From Streptomyces asoensis (GTDB lineage Bacteria; Actinomycetota; Actinomycetes; Streptomycetales; Streptomycetaceae): a DNA stretch of 64,000 nucleotides. Positions 26,610-34,602 of the stretch are shown here, piece after piece (positions within the stretch are counted from its first letter, which is position 1; the number at the start of each line of letters is the position of its first letter). Position numbers and translations under genes: made by a program. The stretch is from assembly GCF_013085465.1 (NCBI RefSeq), contig NZ_CP049838.1:7936001-8000000 (forward strand), given 5' to 3'. The notes under the pieces were generated by a model. That model searched no databases, was not told where the DNA came from, and saw nothing but the letters and a program-made list of their open reading frames with translations.

Positions 26610-28124
26610 ATGGCTGTGGATCAACTCCCGGGCCGGGTACGGGAGTTCGCGAGCTACCTGAACGGACTTCTGGCGCGCCTCGATCAGGGCGCCGGCTGGT
26701 GCGCGGTGTTCTGGCAACGCGATCCCGACGGCATGCAGGCCTGCCTCGACGGGCGCGAGGTGCCGCCCTGGGACGTGGTGGAGGCGGTGCTCCAGGACCT
26801 CGCCGCCGAGTACGGCACCACGGTCGCCGCGCAGCAGGCGGAACGGGTCCGGCCCCTGCACGCCGCCGCCCTCGCCGCCCACGACGCCCGGCCCGGTGGC
26901 CGCGACGCGCTCGGGGACCGGCTCGACGTGATGCTGCGCGAACAGCGTTACGCCGCCGAACGGTTGGCCGACCTGGGGCGCAGGCTCCCGTCCGCGGCCA
27001 CCCACGAGCAGGCCGAAGCCATCCGGCTGGACCTCGCCTGGGCCCACGACGACCACGAACGGGCCACCGCACGGTGCGCCGAACTCCGCTACCGGATAGC
27101 GGAGTCGGACCGGCTCCCGGCAGCCGGCGCGGGCCCCGGGCCCGCCCCGCACACCGCCGCCGACCCGGCCTACGAGGCTGCTGCCGGGTACGACACTCCT
27201 GCCGCGTACGACGCCCCTGCCGGGTACGACACTCCTGCCGCGTACGACGCACCTGCCGGGTACGCCGCCGCCGAGCCCATGGCCGGACCGCCGGTCGACG
27301 CGTACGAGGCCGAGGCGCCGACGGCGGACGCCCCCGCCCCCCGGCCGGCTCCCGCCGAGGATGCCCCCGCCCCGGCCGCCGTCCCCAAACAGCGCAAGCG
27401 CCGCCGCGGCAGCGCCCGTTTCGCCGGCATGGCCGAGGAGGAGGACGCCACCTCCCTCGCCGTACCGCCCGACGCCGCACCGGTGGCACCCGCGCCCGCC
27501 CCGACCGGGCGCCGCACCCCGCGCGGCGCCCGCTTCGCCGGGGCCGCCACCGAGAACGCCGAGCGTTCCGAGCCGCGGCGCGAGCCGCTGGACACGGCGG
27601 CCCGGCGGGAGACCGTCGAGACGGTCGAGCGGCTGGTGCGCCTGCGCGGCGAAGGCCGCAGTGGGGAGGCGCACGCCCTGCTCGTCGAGCTCGCCTACTG
27701 GCCGGCCGCCCGCATCCCGCTGCTCGCGGCCGAACTCCAGCGCGCCGGGCTCACCGCCGACTGGACCACCCTGCTCTGGGAGGCCGCCTCCCTCCCCGCC
27801 GACCGGCTCGTCGCCGCGGCCGACGCGCTGGTCGCGGTGGGGCGCACGGCGGACGGCGAGCAGATCCTGCGCCAGGGCGTCGCCCGGCCGGCCAACGAGA
27901 TCGGGCAGGCCGTCCTCGGCCTGGTCGAGGAGGGCCGGCGACGGGAGGTCCGCGCGCTGCTCGACGCCTACGTCCGGGTCCGCACCCCCGAGGAGGCCGC
28001 CCGCAGCGTCGCCCCGGCCCCGCACACCCTCGTCCCCCTCGTGCTGGAGGCCGCCCGGGCCGTCTCCGAGGAACGGCACTGGGACCTGGTGCACGCCCTC
28101 AGGGTCGCCGGCTTCACCGCCTGA
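26610..28124 (+). CDS. Hypothetical protein with Pro/Ala-rich repeat linker
   Basis: A 504-residue protein of unknown function. The N-terminal ~165 residues (VDQLPGRVREFASYLNGLLA, WCAVFWQRDPDGMQACLDG, then helical charged stretches) form a conserved-looking domain. A disordered middle of about 170 residues contains GYDTPAAYDAPA repeats and basic patches KQRKRRRGSARFAG and RTPRGARFAG. The last ~160 residues are all-helical and repeat-like (LVRLRGEGRSGEAHALLVEL, DGEQILRQGVARPANEIG), resembling TPR-type solenoids. This suggests a scaffold or regulatory adaptor. No catalytic motif is seen. It precedes the ureide/pyrimidine gene block by 179 bases, but a separate promoter lies between. Confidence 0.75.
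   Translation: MAVDQLPGRVREFASYLNGLLARLDQGAGWCAVFWQRDPDGMQACLDGREVPPWDVVEAVLQDLAAEYGTTVAAQQAERVRPLHAAALAAHDARPGGRDALGDRLDVMLREQRYAAERLADLGRRLPSAATHEQAEAIRLDLAWAHDDHERATARCAELRYRIAESDRLPAAGAGPGPAPHTAADPAYEAAAGYDTPAAYDAPAGYDTPAAYDAPAGYAAAEPMAGPPVDAYEAEAPTADAPAPRPAPAEDAPAPAAVPKQRKRRRGSARFAGMAEEEDATSLAVPPDAAPVAPAPAPTGRRTPRGARFAGAATENAERSEPRREPLDTAARRETVETVERLVRLRGEGRSGEAHALLVELAYWPAARIPLLAAELQRAGLTADWTTLLWEAASLPADRLVAAADALVAVGRTADGEQILRQGVARPANEIGQAVLGLVEEGRRREVRALLDAYVRVRTPEEAARSVAPAPHTLVPLVLEAARAVSEERHWDLVHALRVAGFTA
27182..27263 (+). repeat. 36-bp coding tandem repeat (12-residue unit GYDTPAAYDAPA)
   Basis: Two full copies and a partial third of a 36-bp unit, each itself a near-duplicate of an 18-bp half, encode GYDTPAAYDAPA. 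It keeps the frame and lies in the disordered linker, so copy number may vary between strains without breaking the protein. Confidence 0.7.
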
Positions 28125-28209
28125 CCCGCGCACCCCCTTACGCCGTACGGCCCGCGACTCACCCACCGGAGTGTGAAACGCGATCGACTCGGCGGGTTAA
28201 CGACGATGG

Positions 28210-28238
28210 TCTTGGCAAGCCCGTCCCGGAGGCTTACG
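28210..28238 (+). promoter_or_regulatory. Promoter of the first nitrilase gene
   Basis: TTGGCA at 28210-28215 and TACGTT at 28233-28238 are spaced by exactly 17 bases, a strong housekeeping-type match. The predicted start of transcription is near 28245, giving an untranslated leader of about 60 bases that contains an inverted repeat and a GAAGGAG ribosome site. Confidence 0.6.
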
Positions 28239-28242
28239 TTCG

Positions 28243-28273
28243 TCCCTCTACGACCTTCGTCTACGGGCGTAGA
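28243..28273. promoter_or_regulatory. Inverted repeat CCTCTACG-N15-CGTAGAGG at the transcription start of the ureide block
   Basis: Two perfect 8-base arms (28243-28250 and 28266-28273) flank 15 bases, directly downstream of the -10 box. A nested arm pair TCTAC/GTAGA lies inside. Its position fits an operator, most simply for the PucR regulator encoded in the same block, or an RNA hairpin in the leader. Confidence 0.45.
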
Positions 28274-28303
28274 GGCTCTGACGTCCCGTCGAAGGAGCAG
28301 CTC

Positions 28304-29146
28304 ATGGCCAACGTCGTACGTGCCGCACTGGTCCAGGCCACCTGGACCGGCGACACCGAGTCCATGGTGGCGAAACACGAGGAGCACGCCCGCGAGGCGG
28401 CCCGCCGGGGCGCGAAGATCATCGGGTTCCAGGAGGTCTTCAACGCTCCCTACTTCTGTCAGGTCCAGGAGCCGGAGCACTACCGCTGGGCCGAACCGGT
28501 CCCCGACGGGCCGACCGTGCGTCGTATGCAGGAGCTCGCGCGCGAGACGGGCATGGTCGTCGTCGTGCCGGTCTTCGAGGTCGAGCAGTCCGGTTTCTAC
28601 TACAACACCGCCGCCGTGATCGACGCCGACGGCTCGTACCTCGGCAAGTACCGGAAACACCACATCCCGCAGGTAAAGGGTTTCTGGGAGAAGTACTACT
28701 TCAAGCCCGGCAACCTCGGCTGGCCCGTCTTCGACACGGCCGTCGGCAAGGTGGGCGTCTACATCTGTTACGACCGGCACTTCCCGGAGGGCTGGCGGCA
28801 ACTCGGTCTCAACGGCGCCCAGCTGGTCTACAACCCGTCCGCCACCCACCGCGGCCTCTCCGCCCACCTCTGGCAGCTGGAGCAGCCCGCGGCCGCGGTC
28901 GCCAACGAGTACTTCGTCGCCGCGATCAACCGGGTCGGCGTCGAGGAGTACGGGGACAACGACTTCTACGGGACGTCGTACTTCGTCGACCCGCGCGGGA
29001 AGTTCGTCGGCGAGGTCGCGAGCGACAAGGACGAGGAACTCGTGGTCCGCGACCTCGACTTCGAGCTGGTCGAGGAGGTCCGGCAGCAGTGGGCCTTCTA
29101 CCGCGACCGCCGTCCCGACGCCTACGACGGGCTGGTGCAGCCGTGA
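28304..29146 (+). CDS. Carbon-nitrogen hydrolase, beta-ureidopropionase-like (copy 1)
   Basis: A 280-residue nitrilase-superfamily enzyme. The Glu-Lys-Cys triad is visible in FQEVFNAPYFC, KYRKHHIPQV and YICYDRHFPEGW. This subgroup cleaves N-carbamoyl beta-amino acids, releasing ammonia, CO2 and the beta-amino acid in the reductive pyrimidine pathway; N-carbamoyl-D-amino acids or related carbamoyl compounds are alternatives. The ATG at 28304 follows GAAGGAG. Its stop overlaps the aminotransferase start (GTGA), so the two are translationally coupled. A close paralog of the same length lies at 32221. Confidence 0.88.
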   Translation: MANVVRAALVQATWTGDTESMVAKHEEHAREAARRGAKIIGFQEVFNAPYFCQVQEPEHYRWAEPVPDGPTVRRMQELARETGMVVVVPVFEVEQSGFYYNTAAVIDADGSYLGKYRKHHIPQVKGFWEKYYFKPGNLGWPVFDTAVGKVGVYICYDRHFPEGWRQLGLNGAQLVYNPSATHRGLSAHLWQLEQPAAAVANEYFVAAINRVGVEEYGDNDFYGTSYFVDPRGKFVGEVASDKDEELVVRDLDFELVEEVRQQWAFYRDRRPDAYDGLVQP

Positions 29147-30426
29147 GCGACCTCCACGCCCGCCATCGGAAGGTCCTGCCGGACTGGCTCGCCCTCTACT
29201 ACGAGCACCCGCTGGAGATCACCCACGGCGAGGGCCGGCACGTCTGGGACGCCGAGGGCAACAAGTACCTCGACTTCTTCGGCGGCATCCTCACCACCAT
29301 GACCGCGCACGCGCTGCCCGAGGTCACCAAGGCGGTGAGCGAGCAGGCCGGGCGGATCATCCACTCCTCGACGCTCTATCTCAACCGGCCCATGGTCGAC
29401 CTCGCCGAGCGCATCGCCCACATCAGCGGCATCCCCGACGCCCGCGTCTTCTTCACCACCTCGGGCACCGAGGCCAACGACACGGCGCTCCTGCTCGCCA
29501 CCACCCACCGGCGCAGCAACACCGTCCTCGCGATGCGCAACAGTTACCACGGCCGTTCCTTCAGCGCGGTCGGCATCACCGGCAACCGCGGCTGGTCGCC
29601 GACCTCGCTGTCCCCGCTCCAGACGCTCTACGTGCACGGCGGGGTACGCGGACGCGGCCCGTTCGCCGGTCTCGGCGACGCCGAGTTCATCGAGGCCTGC
29701 GTCGAGGACCTGAAGGACCTGCTCGGGCACACCCGCGCGCCGGCGGCCCTCATCGCCGAGCCCATCCAGGGCGTCGGCGGGTTCACCTCGCCGCCCGACG
29801 GACTGTATGCGGCCTTCCGTGAGGTGCTGGACGCCCACGGGATCCTGTGGATCGCCGACGAGGTGCAGACGGGCTGGGGCCGTACCGGCGAGCACTTCTG
29901 GGGCTGGCAGGCGCACGGTCGCAGCGGACCGCCGGACATCGTCACCTTCGCCAAGGGCATCGGCAACGGCATGTCCATCGGCGGTGTCATCGCCCGCTCC
30001 GAGATCATGAACTGCCTGGACGCCAACAGCATCTCCACGTTCGGCGGCACCCAGGTCACCATGGCGGCCGGCCTCGCCAACCTCTCCTACCTGCTGGAAC
30101 ACGACCTCCAGGGCAACGCCCGGCGGGTCGGCGGCCTGCTCATCGAGCGGCTGCGGGCCGTCGCCGCCCAGGACCCCGGGGTACGGGAGGTGCGCGGGCG
30201 CGGGCTGATGATCGGCGTCGAGCTGACGAAACCCGGCACCGACCTGGCGGACCCCGACCGGGCGGCCGCCGTGCTGGAGGCGGCCCGCGCCGACGGGCTG
30301 CTGATCGGCAAGGGCGGCGGCCACGACACCAGCGCCCTGCGCGTCGCCCCGCCGCTGTCCCTCACCGTGGCGGAGGCGGAGGAGGGCGCCGCGATCCTCG
30401 AAGGCGCGCTGAGGAGCACGCAGTAG
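29143..30426 (+). CDS. Class III PLP aminotransferase (AGXT2/beta-alanine-type)
   Basis: A 427-residue fold-type I aminotransferase. It has the PLP-phosphate region TTSGTEANDTALLLAT, the cofactor-binding Asp in WIADEVQTGWGRTG and the Schiff-base Lys in TFAKGIGNG. Relatives transfer the amino group of beta-alanine, beta-aminoisobutyrate or similar substrates to pyruvate or glyoxylate. The GTG at 29143 overlaps the nitrilase stop by four bases. In this context it would take the beta-amino acid made by the nitrilase to a semialdehyde. The exact substrate cannot be fixed by eye. Confidence 0.9.
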   Translation: MSDLHARHRKVLPDWLALYYEHPLEITHGEGRHVWDAEGNKYLDFFGGILTTMTAHALPEVTKAVSEQAGRIIHSSTLYLNRPMVDLAERIAHISGIPDARVFFTTSGTEANDTALLLATTHRRSNTVLAMRNSYHGRSFSAVGITGNRGWSPTSLSPLQTLYVHGGVRGRGPFAGLGDAEFIEACVEDLKDLLGHTRAPAALIAEPIQGVGGFTSPPDGLYAAFREVLDAHGILWIADEVQTGWGRTGEHFWGWQAHGRSGPPDIVTFAKGIGNGMSIGGVIARSEIMNCLDANSISTFGGTQVTMAAGLANLSYLLEHDLQGNARRVGGLLIERLRAVAAQDPGVREVRGRGLMIGVELTKPGTDLADPDRAAAVLEAARADGLLIGKGGGHDTSALRVAPPLSLTVAEAEEGAAILEGALRSTQ

Positions 30427-30455
30427 CGCAGGCCTGAGCAAGGGAACACAACGTC

Positions 30456-32039
30456 ATGACCATCACCCTGGAGCCCTGGGGGCCCGTAGAGCCCCTGGAA
30501 CCCGCCCTGTCGGTCCGTCAGGTCCTGGCCCTGGAAAGGGTGCTGGCCGGGGAGCCCGAGGTGGTGGCCGGCGCGGGCCAGCTCGACCGGCCGGTGCGCT
30601 GGGTGCACGTCGCCGAGGCCGCGGACGTCGGCGTGATGCTCAGCGGCGGGGAGATGGTCCTCACCACCGGAGTGCTGCTCGCCGGCGACGAGAACGCGCA
30701 GACCGAGTACATCCAGTCACTGCACCGCGCGGAGGCCGCCGCCGTGGTGCTGGGACTGGGACGGGCGTTCCCCGCCCCGCCGGCCGTGATGCGGCGCGCC
30801 GCCGAGCGGTGCGGGCTGCCGATGGTCGTCCTCCACCGCCCCTTCCCCTTCGCCGAGTTGACGGAGGAGGTCCAGTCCCGGCTGGTCCGGCGGAAGTTCG
30901 CCGCCGTCAGCCTGTCGGAGGCCGTACGGACCGCCCTCACCGGTCTGATCACCGCGGGCGCCCCGCTCCAGCTGCTGCTCGACGAGGTCGCCCAGCACGC
31001 CGCCTGTCCCGTCGTCGTCACCAATCTCGCCCACCGGGTGCTGGCGACGGCGGGGGAGCGGTCGGCGGTCGACGACGTGCTGCGGGACTGGGAGCGCATC
31101 GCCCGCCAGGCCGGCGGCAGCGAGGGCGACGGCTGGATCCGCGCCGAGCTGGGCGGACGCGGCGAGCGGTGGGGGCAGATCATGCTCTGCGGCCACCGCG
31201 GCGACACCGCCGGCGGACGGCTCCTCGCCGACCGGGCCGCCGAGGCCCTCGTCCTGCACCGCATGCTCGGCGGCACCTCCGCCCACACCTGGGAGGAGCA
31301 GTCCGCGCAGAGCCTGCTCACCGACCTGGTCTCCGGTGTCGTGCCGGCCCGGCAACTGCTGCCCCGGGCCCGGGCGGCCGGGCTCCCGGTCAACCGGCGC
31401 ACCTTCGTCCCGCTGGTCGTGCGCGACGGCGATCCCGCCCAACTCGAGCGCATGCTGCGCCTGTTGGGTATGCCGGGACTGGTCGCCGAGCTCGCCGACG
31501 GGGCCACCGCCGTGCTGCTCAGCCTCGCCCGCGATCAGGACGCCGAGGCGCTCGCCGCGCACTTCGCCGCCCGGCTGCGGACCGAGTCGGGGGAGAGCCG
31601 CACGGTCGTCGCGGCGGCCGCCCCGCGCATCGTCTGGGACGACGTGTCCGCCGGGCTGCGCGAGGCCCAGCATGTCGCGGACGCCGTGGCCGACTCCTCG
31701 GCCGCCCTCGACCTCCCGGCCGTGGTCCGCCTCAAGGACGTCCATCTGCGCGGCCTGGTCCGGCTGCTGCGGGACGACCCGCGTGTGCAGTCCTTCGCCG
31801 AGCGGGAGCTGGACGGGCTGCTGTGCGCGGCCGGGGACGACCTGCTCGCCGTACTGCGCACGTATCTGGCCACCGGCCGCAACAAGTCCCGCACCGCGCA
31901 GCTCCACCATGTCTCCCGGCCCGCGCTGTACCGCCGGCTGGAGGCGATAGAAGGACGGCTGGGCGTGGACCTCGACGACTTCGAACAGGCCGCCTCGGTG
32001 CACATCGCGCTGCTCGCGCACGACGCGCAACAGGGCTGA
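30456..32039 (+). CDS. PucR-family transcriptional regulator
   Basis: A 527-residue regulator. The N-terminal purine-catabolism PucR domain (LSVRQVLALERVLAGEPEVV, then VRWVHVAEAADVGVMLSGGE) is followed by a long middle GGDEF-like/CdaR region and a C-terminal helix-turn-helix (LLAVLRTYLATGRNKSRTAQ, LHHVSRPALYRRLEAIEGRL). PucR proteins usually activate nitrogen-compound catabolic genes in response to the substrate or its breakdown product. It sits inside the ureide/pyrimidine block, 29 bases after the aminotransferase with an AAGGGA site, so it is probably co-transcribed and controls the flanking operons. Confidence 0.92.
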   Translation: MTITLEPWGPVEPLEPALSVRQVLALERVLAGEPEVVAGAGQLDRPVRWVHVAEAADVGVMLSGGEMVLTTGVLLAGDENAQTEYIQSLHRAEAAAVVLGLGRAFPAPPAVMRRAAERCGLPMVVLHRPFPFAELTEEVQSRLVRRKFAAVSLSEAVRTALTGLITAGAPLQLLLDEVAQHAACPVVVTNLAHRVLATAGERSAVDDVLRDWERIARQAGGSEGDGWIRAELGGRGERWGQIMLCGHRGDTAGGRLLADRAAEALVLHRMLGGTSAHTWEEQSAQSLLTDLVSGVVPARQLLPRARAAGLPVNRRTFVPLVVRDGDPAQLERMLRLLGMPGLVAELADGATAVLLSLARDQDAEALAAHFAARLRTESGESRTVVAAAAPRIVWDDVSAGLREAQHVADAVADSSAALDLPAVVRLKDVHLRGLVRLLRDDPRVQSFAERELDGLLCAAGDDLLAVLRTYLATGRNKSRTAQLHHVSRPALYRRLEAIEGRLGVDLDDFEQAASVHIALLAHDAQQG

Positions 32040-32119
32040 CCGCAGACGGCCGGCAACGGCCCCGAAACATGGAAAGACCAGGGAAAACGGTGGTGAAACA
32101 TGGGTCCGGAAAGACGTGA

Positions 32120-32158
32120 CACGGTGGCACGCCGGACGCCCGCAGGCGTGACACCGTG
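32120..32158. repeat. 14-bp inverted repeat between pucR and the second nitrilase
   Basis: CACGGTGGCACGCC (32120-32133) pairs with GGCGTGACACCGTG (32145-32158), 13 of 14 positions, around an 11-base loop. It lies 81 bases after the PucR gene and 62 before the second nitrilase start. It could end the first transcript, or be an operator for the second one. Confidence 0.5.
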
Positions 32159-32220
32159 CAACTCAAAGCAGGCTCGCCGGCTTCCTAGGCTCCTCGTACA
32201 CCGAGCGACCGGAGGTCCCG

Positions 32221-33063
32221 ATGAGCAGAGTGATCCGTGCCGCCGTCTTCCAGACGGCCTGGACCGGCGACAAGGAATCGATGATCCAGGTACACGAGCA
32301 GGCGGTCCGCGACGCGGCCGCGCAGGGTGCTCAGGTCCTGTGTTTCCAGGAGCTGTTCTACGGACCGTACTTCTGCCAGGTCCAGGACCCGCAGTTCTAC
32401 GAGTACGCCGAGCAGATCCCCGACGGCCCGATCGTCAAGCGTTTCCAGGCGCTCGCCAAGGAGCACGGCATCGTCCTGGTGCTGCCGATGTACGAGGAGG
32501 AGCAGCCGGGCGTCCTCTACAACACCGCCGCCGTGATCGACGCGGACGGTTCGTACCTCGGCAAGTACCGCAAGCACCACATCCCGCAGGTAAAGGGTTT
32601 CTGGGAGAAGTTCTACTTCCGGCCCGGGAACGTCGGCTGGCCGGTCTTCGAGACGGCCGTCGGCAAGGTGGGCGTTTACATCTGCTACGACCGCCACTTC
32701 CCGGAGGGCTGGCGCGCGCTGGGGCTGGAGGGTGCCGAGATCGTCTTCAACCCGTCGGCGACCTCGCGTGGTCTGTCCGCGTACCTGTGGCAGCTGGAGC
32801 AGCCGGCGGCGGCGGTCGCCAACGAGTACTTCGTCGGCGCGATCAACCGGGTCGGCGTCGAGGAACTCGGCGACAACGACTTCTACGGGACCTCGTACTT
32901 CGTGGACCCGGAGGCCCAGTTCGTCGGCGAGGTGGCGAGCGACAAGGAGACCGAACTCGTCGTCCGCGACCTCGACATGGCCAAGCTGCGCGAGGTCCGC
33001 GACCGCTGGCAGTTCTACCGGGACCGTCGCCCGGAGGCCTACGGCCCGCTGACCGCACCGTAA
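32221..33063 (+). CDS. Carbon-nitrogen hydrolase, beta-ureidopropionase-like (copy 2)
   Basis: A 280-residue paralog of the gene at 28304, identical in length and colinear throughout. The triad regions are FQELFYGPYFC, KYRKHHIPQV and YICYDRHFPEGW. Long blocks such as GFWEK and LWQLEQPAAAVANEYFV are shared, while the N-terminus, a segment near residues 65-100 and the C-terminal tail differ. Both copies keep all catalytic residues, so a division of substrates or conditions is more likely than simple redundancy. The start follows a GGAGG box. This copy precedes dihydropyrimidinase, whereas copy 1 precedes the aminotransferase. Confidence 0.88.
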   Translation: MSRVIRAAVFQTAWTGDKESMIQVHEQAVRDAAAQGAQVLCFQELFYGPYFCQVQDPQFYEYAEQIPDGPIVKRFQALAKEHGIVLVLPMYEEEQPGVLYNTAAVIDADGSYLGKYRKHHIPQVKGFWEKFYFRPGNVGWPVFETAVGKVGVYICYDRHFPEGWRALGLEGAEIVFNPSATSRGLSAYLWQLEQPAAAVANEYFVGAINRVGVEELGDNDFYGTSYFVDPEAQFVGEVASDKETELVVRDLDMAKLREVRDRWQFYRDRRPEAYGPLTAP

Positions 33064-33073
33064 GACCCGAGGC

Positions 33074-33100
33074 CCCCGCGTCCCTGTCAGGGGCGCGGGG
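33074..33100 (+). terminator. Hairpin after the second nitrilase
   Basis: CCCCGCGTCCCTG and CAGGGGCGCGGGG form a GC-rich stem with one mismatch and a short loop, starting 11 bases after the stop codon. There is no U-tract, as usual in high-GC actinobacteria. It may only attenuate reading into the dihydropyrimidinase gene. Confidence 0.55.
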
Positions 33101-33187
33101 CAGCGTCCGTGTGCGGCTCCGCCGCGGGGCGCGACCGGCCTCGAACGACCCGCACGTCACGACCACAACCCAGCGGAGCGTCCACGC

Positions 33188-34591
33188 ATGAGCATCCGTA
33201 CCGTCATCCGCGGCGGCCTCGTCGTCACCGCGTCCGACGAGATCCACGCCGACGTCCTGATCGAGGACGGCCGTATCGCCGCCCTCGCCGCCTCCGGTAC
33301 CACGGCCGCCGAGGCCTGGACCGCCGAGCGGGTCATCGACGCCACCGGGAAGTACGTGATCCCGGGCGGGGTCGACGCCCACACCCATATGGAGCTGCCG
33401 TTCGGCGGCACCTTCGCCTCCGACACCTTCGAAACCGGTACCCGGGCGGCCGCCTGGGGCGGAACGACGACGATCGTCGACTTCGCCGTGCAGAGCGTCG
33501 GGCGCAGCCTGCGCGACGGCCTGGACGCCTGGCACGCGAAGGCCGAGGGCAACTGCGCGATCGACTACGGCTTCCACATGATCGTCTCCGACGTGAACCA
33601 GGACACGCTGAAGGAGATGGACCTGCTGGTGGAGGAGGGCGTCACCTCCTTCAAGCAGTTCATGGCCTATCCCGGCGTCTTCTACAGCGACGACGGTCAG
33701 ATCCTGCGCGCCATGCAGCGCTCCGCCGAGAACGGCGGACTGATCATGATGCACGCGGAAAACGGTATCGCCATCGACGTCCTGGTCGAGCAGGCGCTGG
33801 CCCGCGGCGAGACGGATCCCAGGTATCACGGCGAGGTCCGCAAGGCCCTCCTCGAGGCCGAGGCCACCCACCGCGCCATCAAGCTGGCGCAGGTCGCGGG
33901 CGCTCCGCTGTACGTGGTGCACGTATCGGCGATGGAAGCGGTTGCGGAACTGGCCCGGGCGCGCGACGAGGGGCTCAACGTCTTCGGCGAGACCTGCCCG
34001 CAGTATCTGTTCCTGTCGACGGACAACCTCGCGGAACCCGACTTCGAGGGCTCGAAGTACGTGTGCTCGACGCCGCTGCGGCCCAAGGAGCACCAGGCCA
34101 AGCTGTGGCAGGGGCTGAGGACCAACGACCTCCAGGTCGTCTCCACCGACCACTGCCCCTTCTGCTTCGTGGGTCAGAAGGAGCTCGGCCGGGGCGACTT
34201 CTCGAAGATCCCCAACGGTCTGCCGGGGGTCGAGAACCGGATGGACCTGCTGCACCAGGCGGTTGTCGACGGGCACATCAGCCGCCGCCGCTGGATCGAG
34301 ATCGCCTGCGCCACCCCGGCCCGTATGTTCGGCATGTACCCGAAGAAGGGCACCATCGCCCCGGGCGCCGACGCCGACGTCGTGATCTACGACCCGCACG
34401 CCGAGCAGATCATCTCCGCGGACACGCACCACATGAACGTCGACTACTCGGCGTACGAGGGCAAGCGGCTCACCGGCCGCGTCGAGACGGTCCTGTCGCG
34501 GGGCGAACTCGTCATCACCGAGCGGGAGTACACCGGACACGCCGGTCACGGCGCCTACACCCCGCGCTCCACCTGTCAGTACCTCAACTAG
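33188..34591 (+). CDS. Dihydropyrimidinase/hydantoinase
   Basis: A 467-residue amidohydrolase. The metal-binding motif is in VDAHTHMELPFGG, the lysine that becomes carboxylated is in EEGVTSFKQFMAYPG, and further ligands lie in HAENG, VVHVSAMEA and STDHCPF. The enzyme opens the ring of dihydrouracil, dihydrothymine or 5-substituted hydantoins to give N-carbamoyl amino acids, exactly the substrates of the flanking nitrilases. A GGAG site precedes the ATG. The LLM oxidoreductase gene follows after 11 bases and the two are surely co-transcribed. Confidence 0.94.
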   Translation: MSIRTVIRGGLVVTASDEIHADVLIEDGRIAALAASGTTAAEAWTAERVIDATGKYVIPGGVDAHTHMELPFGGTFASDTFETGTRAAAWGGTTTIVDFAVQSVGRSLRDGLDAWHAKAEGNCAIDYGFHMIVSDVNQDTLKEMDLLVEEGVTSFKQFMAYPGVFYSDDGQILRAMQRSAENGGLIMMHAENGIAIDVLVEQALARGETDPRYHGEVRKALLEAEATHRAIKLAQVAGAPLYVVHVSAMEAVAELARARDEGLNVFGETCPQYLFLSTDNLAEPDFEGSKYVCSTPLRPKEHQAKLWQGLRTNDLQVVSTDHCPFCFVGQKELGRGDFSKIPNGLPGVENRMDLLHQAVVDGHISRRRWIEIACATPARMFGMYPKKGTIAPGADADVVIYDPHAEQIISADTHHMNVDYSAYEGKRLTGRVETVLSRGELVITEREYTGHAGHGAYTPRSTCQYLN

Positions 34592-34602
34592 GAGCAGCGC
34601 AC

